In this document: positions 5,597 through 8,046 of the stretch, one piece after another | How positions within the stretch are numbered: the stretch's first letter is position 1 | Layout of the letters: the number at the start of each line of letters is the position of its first letter | Assembly (NCBI GenBank): GCA_011523245.1 | Contig: WTHG01000128.1 | Location: 1 to 8,046 of the forward strand | Source of the DNA: Verrucomicrobiales bacterium | Lineage (GTDB): Bacteria > Verrucomicrobiota > Verrucomicrobiia > Limisphaerales > UBA1100 | Length of the DNA stretch: 8,046 bases | Reading direction: 5' to 3' | Notes under the pieces: generated by a model | The model's database searches: none | What the model was told of the DNA's origin: nothing | Seen by the model: the letters and a program-made list of their open reading frames with translations, nothing else | Made by a program: the position numbers and the translations under genes

Positions 5597-6961
5597 ATGA
5601 AAAAAATTGTTTCTCTCATCCTCTTAACCATTTCATGGAGCCTTACTGCAGCGACTCAACCTAATATTGTCATTATGCTCGCCGACGATCTAGGTGCCGG
5701 TGATCTCAGTTGCTATGGAAGTCCGGAAAATAAAACACCTCATCTGGATCAACTCGCTAAAGATGGCCTGCAATTCAGTGATTTCTACGCGGCCAGCGCA
5801 GTGTGTTCGCCATCGCGAGCGGCGTTACAGACAGGCCGATTTTCCGTGCGCGCCGGAGTCTACAGCTGGGTGGCCACTTCACAAAAAATGCATTTGCGAG
5901 TTGAGGAAACCACGATTGCCGAACTCCTCAAGGCCGGTGGCTACGCGACTGCACACGTGGGCAAATGGCATCTCGGCTACGGGCTCACTGATGACGTTCC
6001 AGGCCCCGACCCCGGAGATCACGGCTACGACTATTGGTTGGCAACAGGCAACAACGCCCATCCTTCCCACCGCAACCCAAACAATTTTGTCCGGAACGGC
6101 AAGGCACTTGGAGAGGTCAAGGGTTACTCCTGTCAAATCGTTGCTGATGAAGCCATCAATTGGCTCGACCAGCATCGCAATAAGAAGAAGCCTTTTTTCC
6201 TCAACGTTTGCTTTCACGAACCTCATCAACGCGTAGCTTCGCCGCCCGAGTTGGCCGCCCGCCATCCCGATGTAAAGCAACCCGAGTACTACGGCTGTAT
6301 TGAAAATATGGACGATGCCGCCGGACGCATCCTCAAAAAGCTGAACACCCTCGGCGTGGCAGACAATACACTGGTCATTTTCACCTCAGATAATGGCAGC
6401 TACCGCACCGACCGGGCCAATAACCGCAATCTCAAGGGGCGCAAAACCCAACTCTGGGAAGGCGGTATCCGCGCGCCAGGCATCATCCGCTGGCCCGGCA
6501 GGATCAAACCCGGCACACGCAGTGATGTTCCCGCTGGGCTTGTCGATCTCTTACCCAGCTCCTGTGCCGCGGCAGGCGTCCCCTTGCCCAAAAATGTCAC
6601 ACTCGATGGCACAAGCCTGCTGCCCTTATTTGAAACCGGTAAACTTGTGCGCCCCAAGCCACTCTATTGGTTCTACAATCCCTCGCGCCCAGTCTGTGTC
6701 ATCCGCGATGGCAACTGGTGTTTGTTGGCGGATCCGGAAATTGATCTACCCCGCCAAAACATGTTTCTGGAACGGTTCATCGGTGACATCAAGAAGACCG
6801 GTTTCAAAAACTATCGGCTACACAACCTCCGCACTGACGCTGCCCAAGAGATCGATCTTTCCGAAAAGGAACCCGAACGCTTCGCCAAAATGAAAGCGCA
6901 AATGCTGAAGCTGCACCGTGATGTGATGGACGAAGCGTTCGACTGGCGGAGCTTGAAGTAG
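5597..6961 (+). CDS. Exported formylglycine-dependent sulfatase, sulfatase 2
   Basis: A 454-residue type I sulfatase predicted to remove sulfate from a sulfated substrate outside the cytoplasm. Residues 1-19 form a signal peptide (MKKIVSLILLTISWSLTAA). Active-site elements are Asp30-Asp31 (LADDLGAGD), the CSPSR motif with Cys70 for conversion to formylglycine, Lys123 and His125 (GKWHL), His210 (HEPHQR), Asp265-Asn266 (TSDNG) and Lys283 (GRKTQLWEGG). The set is complete. It differs from sulfatase 1 across the variable substrate-binding stretches (for example VRAGVYSW after the motif), so it is not a recent duplicate and may attack a different sulfate position. It is the last gene of the plus-strand run, 14 bases after the isomerase-like gene, with an AT-rich leader and no Shine-Dalgarno. 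The first 200 bases are AT-richer than the neighbours, which may simply favour initiation. The stop is one base from the stop of the convergent sulfatase 3. Confidence 0.93.
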   Translation: MKKIVSLILLTISWSLTAATQPNIVIMLADDLGAGDLSCYGSPENKTPHLDQLAKDGLQFSDFYAASAVCSPSRAALQTGRFSVRAGVYSWVATSQKMHLRVEETTIAELLKAGGYATAHVGKWHLGYGLTDDVPGPDPGDHGYDYWLATGNNAHPSHRNPNNFVRNGKALGEVKGYSCQIVADEAINWLDQHRNKKKPFFLNVCFHEPHQRVASPPELAARHPDVKQPEYYGCIENMDDAAGRILKKLNTLGVADNTLVIFTSDNGSYRTDRANNRNLKGRKTQLWEGGIRAPGIIRWPGRIKPGTRSDVPAGLVDLLPSSCAAAGVPLPKNVTLDGTSLLPLFETGKLVRPKPLYWFYNPSRPVCVIRDGNWCLLADPEIDLPRQNMFLERFIGDIKKTGFKNYRLHNLRTDAAQEIDLSEKEPERFAKMKAQMLKLHRDVMDEAFDWRSLK

Positions 6962-6962
6962 A

Positions 6963-8046
6963 TCACTTCCGTCCGCGCACAGTCCAGTTTGGATCGGGCG
7001 TATGCATTTTGTCCATCAGGTTGGCTGCATGGCGGGCAAGGTCCGGCCGGCGTTCGGCGTAGTTACGTTTTTCACCAGCATCGTTGGACATGTCGTACAG
7101 TTCAATCGGGCCGGTGAACATCGGCTTACGAATGGCTTTCCATTTACCGAACCGCACAGCCTGCGCAGAGCCGCGTTCATAAAATTCCCAATACATCTCG
7201 TGCTCGCGTTTCCATTGTTTTTCGCGTGGCTTACCGTGAAGCGGCCCGGCAAAACTGTCGCTGTCGATATCCGCCGGTGCCTTGGCCTTGGCCAGTTCGG
7301 CAAAAGTGGCCATGAAATCGCCGAAGTACCAGTGGGCATCATCTGCGCCGCCGGCCTTAATAGTGCCGGGCCACCACGCGATGGTCGGCACGCGAATGCC
7401 GCCCTCGGTCAGGTCGCGTTTCATGCCGCGCAAGGGGCCATTGGAATCAAAGTAATCGGCCAAATGCCCACCTTCCTGATGCGGGCCGTTGTCGGAGGTG
7501 AAAATCACCAACGTGTTGTCGGCGATCTTTAATTCGCGCAACAGGTCGATGATGCGGCCGGTGTCGCGGTCGATGTTTTGGATCATCTTGGCAAAGCCCT
7601 TCTCCGGCGCCGGCCAGCCCTTATTCGCAAACTCGCCGAGGTCATGCACTTCCATGCCGGCGTTGCCGGCCTCATTGTTCGCGTGCGGGATGTTGAGCGC
7701 GTAATATAGGAAAAACGGTCGCTCGTGATTTTCGCGGATGAATTTCAACGCATCGGCGGTAAACAAATCGGGCGCGTAGTCCACACGCTTCACCGCCACG
7801 CCGCGGCCTGCCTTCGGTTGCTTGGGGTTCTGAAAAGCCTTCCAACGCGGCGCCATTTCGTTGCGCAGCTTTTCCACCTTGCCGTTGCGAATGAGGAATT
7901 CCGGATAAAAATTATGCGCGTGCCACATGTTGACGTACCCATAAAAATGATCGAATCCCACATCGTTGGGGTTCGTAAAATTATCCGGCGTCCCCACGCC
8001 CCATTTGCCGATGCACGCCGTGCGATAGCCCGCACCTTTGAGCATT
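6963..8046 (-). CDS. Sulfatase, arylsulfatase A-like, sulfatase 3 (N-terminus beyond the window)
   Basis: The last 360 residues of a third type I sulfatase, read leftwards. The start, signal peptide and CxPSR formylglycine motif lie past the right edge, roughly 100 residues further on by comparison with the two neighbours. Numbered from the first visible residue, the fragment keeps Lys14 (IGKWGVG), His121 (NIPHAN), Asp185-Asn186 (TSDNG) and Lys209 (RGMKRDLTEGG). At the place where the neighbours have GKWH, this protein has GKWG, so the second-shell histidine is a glycine; this variant occurs in some sulfatase groups and does not by itself mean inactivity. The internal Met at 8043-8045 is not a start, because family similarity is already under way (LKGAGYRTACIGKWG). 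It faces sulfatase 2 tail to tail and must have its own promoter outside the window. Cellular export is expected but unseen. Confidence 0.9.
   Translation of the reverse strand, partial: MLKGAGYRTACIGKWGVGTPDNFTNPNDVGFDHFYGYVNMWHAHNFYPEFLIRNGKVEKLRNEMAPRWKAFQNPKQPKAGRGVAVKRVDYAPDLFTADALKFIRENHERPFFLYYALNIPHANNEAGNAGMEVHDLGEFANKGWPAPEKGFAKMIQNIDRDTGRIIDLLRELKIADNTLVIFTSDNGPHQEGGHLADYFDSNGPLRGMKRDLTEGGIRVPTIAWWPGTIKAGGADDAHWYFGDFMATFAELAKAKAPADIDSDSFAGPLHGKPREKQWKREHEMYWEFYERGSAQAVRFGKWKAIRKPMFTGPIELYDMSNDAGEKRNYAERRPDLARHAANLMDKMHTPDPNWTVRGRK

Noticed and set aside
5879..6280. Minus-strand open frame of 133 codons within sulfatase 2.
   Set aside because: Shadow of the sulfatase coding frame with no independent start signal or domain.
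7002..7532. Plus-strand open frame of 176 codons opposite sulfatase 3.
   Set aside because: The minus strand encodes continuous sulfatase sequence with catalytic motifs here; the plus frame has no recognisable features.

Overview
The window looks like a chromosomal piece of a bacterium of the Planctomycetota-Verrucomicrobiota (PVC) type, probably an environmental glycan degrader. The reasons are the density of formylglycine-type sulfatases (three in 8 kb), an exported jelly-roll protein of the DUF1080 / 3-keto-disaccharide-hydrolase-like kind, moderately high GC, and start codons that mostly lack a Shine-Dalgarno sequence. The phylum is inferred from gene content; there is no rRNA or other marker to fix it.

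Layout: positions 1-157 are non-coding and AT-rich and hold a small inverted repeat. Positions 158-2219 hold a tightly spaced pair: an integral membrane protein with two alpha-repeat-like motifs of the Na+/Ca2+ exchanger (CaCA) superfamily, and a SAM-dependent O-methyltransferase of the acetylserotonin/hydroxyneurosporene type. A 69-base gap with a perfect 7-bp hairpin (2240-2259) separates them from an exported DUF1080-like protein (2289-2933). After another 67-base gap comes a compact four-gene run (3001-6961): exported sulfatase 1, a small AhpD/carboxymuconolactone-decarboxylase-like protein, a cytoplasmic TIM-barrel sugar isomerase/epimerase-like protein, and exported sulfatase 2, with gaps of only 6, 2 and 14 bases. 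A third sulfatase (6963-8046) is on the minus strand, converges on sulfatase 2 with one base between the stop codons, and runs off the right edge of the window.

How the genes may work together (inference): the secreted sulfatases would remove sulfate esters from one or more sulfated glycans, the DUF1080-like protein would bind or cleave glycan or keto-sugar derivatives outside the cytoplasm, and the TIM-barrel enzyme would process the imported sugar. The AhpD-like protein may have a redox or lyase role in the same pathway. No transporter, SusC/D pair, glycoside hydrolase of a recognised family, regulator or formylglycine-generating enzyme is visible, so if this is a glycan-use locus it is only part of one. 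I see no RNA genes, mobile elements or CRISPR. The most unusual item is the small AhpD-like protein, whose motif lacks the usual histidine and which has an extra C-terminal cysteine pair.
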